Part shown: positions 14,376 through 14,417 of the stretch, piece after piece
Layout of the letters: every line of letters begins with the position of its first letter
Position numbering within the stretch: the stretch's first letter is position 1
NCBI GenBank assembly: GCA_003156495.1
Contig: PMHC01000195.1
Span: 1 to 14,417 of the forward strand
Reading direction: 5' to 3'
DNA from: Acidobacteriaceae bacterium
GTDB taxonomy: Bacteria; Acidobacteriota; Terriglobia; Terriglobales; Acidobacteriaceae
Length of the DNA stretch: 14,417 nt
Position numbers and translations under genes: made by a program
The notes under the pieces: model-generated
Told to the model about the DNA's origin: nothing
The model's database searches: none
What the model saw: the letters and a program-made list of their open reading frames with translations, nothing else

Positions 14376-14417
14376 TGCCCCCTCGTTCAATGGTAGGACA
14401 GCTGCCTCTGGAGCAGC
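14376..14417 (+). tRNA. tRNA-Gln (anticodon CTG), 5' part cut by window end
   Basis: The sequence fits a tRNA from position 1 through 43: acceptor strand TGCCCCC (14376-14382), T8, D-stem GTTC/GGAC (14385-14388 and 14396-14399) closing a D-loop with the invariant GG. The anticodon stem is GCTGC/GCAGC (14401-14405 and 14413-14417) around the 7-nt loop CTCTGGA. T33 precedes CTG, which reads the glutamine codon CAG. The variable loop, T-arm and acceptor 3' strand lie beyond the window. Confidence 0.93.

Noticed and set aside
14376..14417. tRNA as an integration site bounding a genomic island
   Set aside because: Islands normally use the tRNA 3' end, which lies outside the window; no integrase or repeated tRNA end is visible here.
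1..14417. CRISPR array, insertion sequence or phage genes
   Set aside because: No regularly spaced repeats, transposase or integrase motifs, or terminal inverted repeats were seen.

Overview
The window looks like chromosome of a Gram-negative bacterium, most likely Acidobacteriota (Terriglobia/Acidobacteriia-like). The grounds are a roughly 1,000-residue TonB-dependent receptor with an N-terminal carboxypeptidase-regulatory-like domain, a TonB C-terminal protein of the kind common in that phylum, a GC-rich backbone, and a GGTGCCCCA-type palindrome that I associate from memory with these genomes. The taxonomic call is an inference; no 16S gene or ribosomal protein is present.

Layout. (1) 1-297, +: the C-terminal end of an NtrC-type sigma-54 activator. 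(2) 413-7492, all on the minus strand, listed in transcription order: a TonB-dependent receptor ending in a hairpin/T-run terminator; a secreted sialidase-like (BNR) beta-propeller protein; a 490-bp non-coding stretch with a strong palindrome; a PfkB-family fructokinase; and a GntR-type regulator with a LacI-like sensor domain. (3) 7493-8063: a 571-bp AT-rich divergent control region. (4) 8064-11956, +: a tight operon of iron-dependent alcohol dehydrogenase, sucrose phosphorylase and MFS transporter. (5) 11957-12140: a convergent intergenic region with overlapping inverted repeats. (6) 12141-14206, -: a TonB C-terminal protein and a TrmJ/TrmH-type RNA 2'-O-methyltransferase. (7) 14376 to the end, +: the first 42 nt of tRNA-Gln(CTG), with a near-consensus promoter.

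How it fits together. Regions 2-4 read as a sucrose (or sucrose-like glucoside) utilisation locus. The receptor would bring the sugar across the outer membrane and the MFS carrier across the inner membrane. Sucrose phosphorylase would split it with phosphate into alpha-glucose 1-phosphate and fructose, and the PfkB kinase would phosphorylate the fructose. The GntR/LacI-type protein is the obvious local regulator. The phosphorylase assignment is very strong: catalytic Asp/Glu/Asp and acceptor-site residues line up with the bifidobacterial enzyme as I remember it. Two members do not fit textbook sucrose use, the secreted BNR protein and the iron alcohol dehydrogenase heading the phosphorylase operon. 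They are the best candidates for undescribed biology, perhaps release or processing of a substituted or unusual sugar. The locus sits between GC-rich housekeeping-like genes and looks like accessory metabolic cargo, but I see no transposase, integrase or attachment site.
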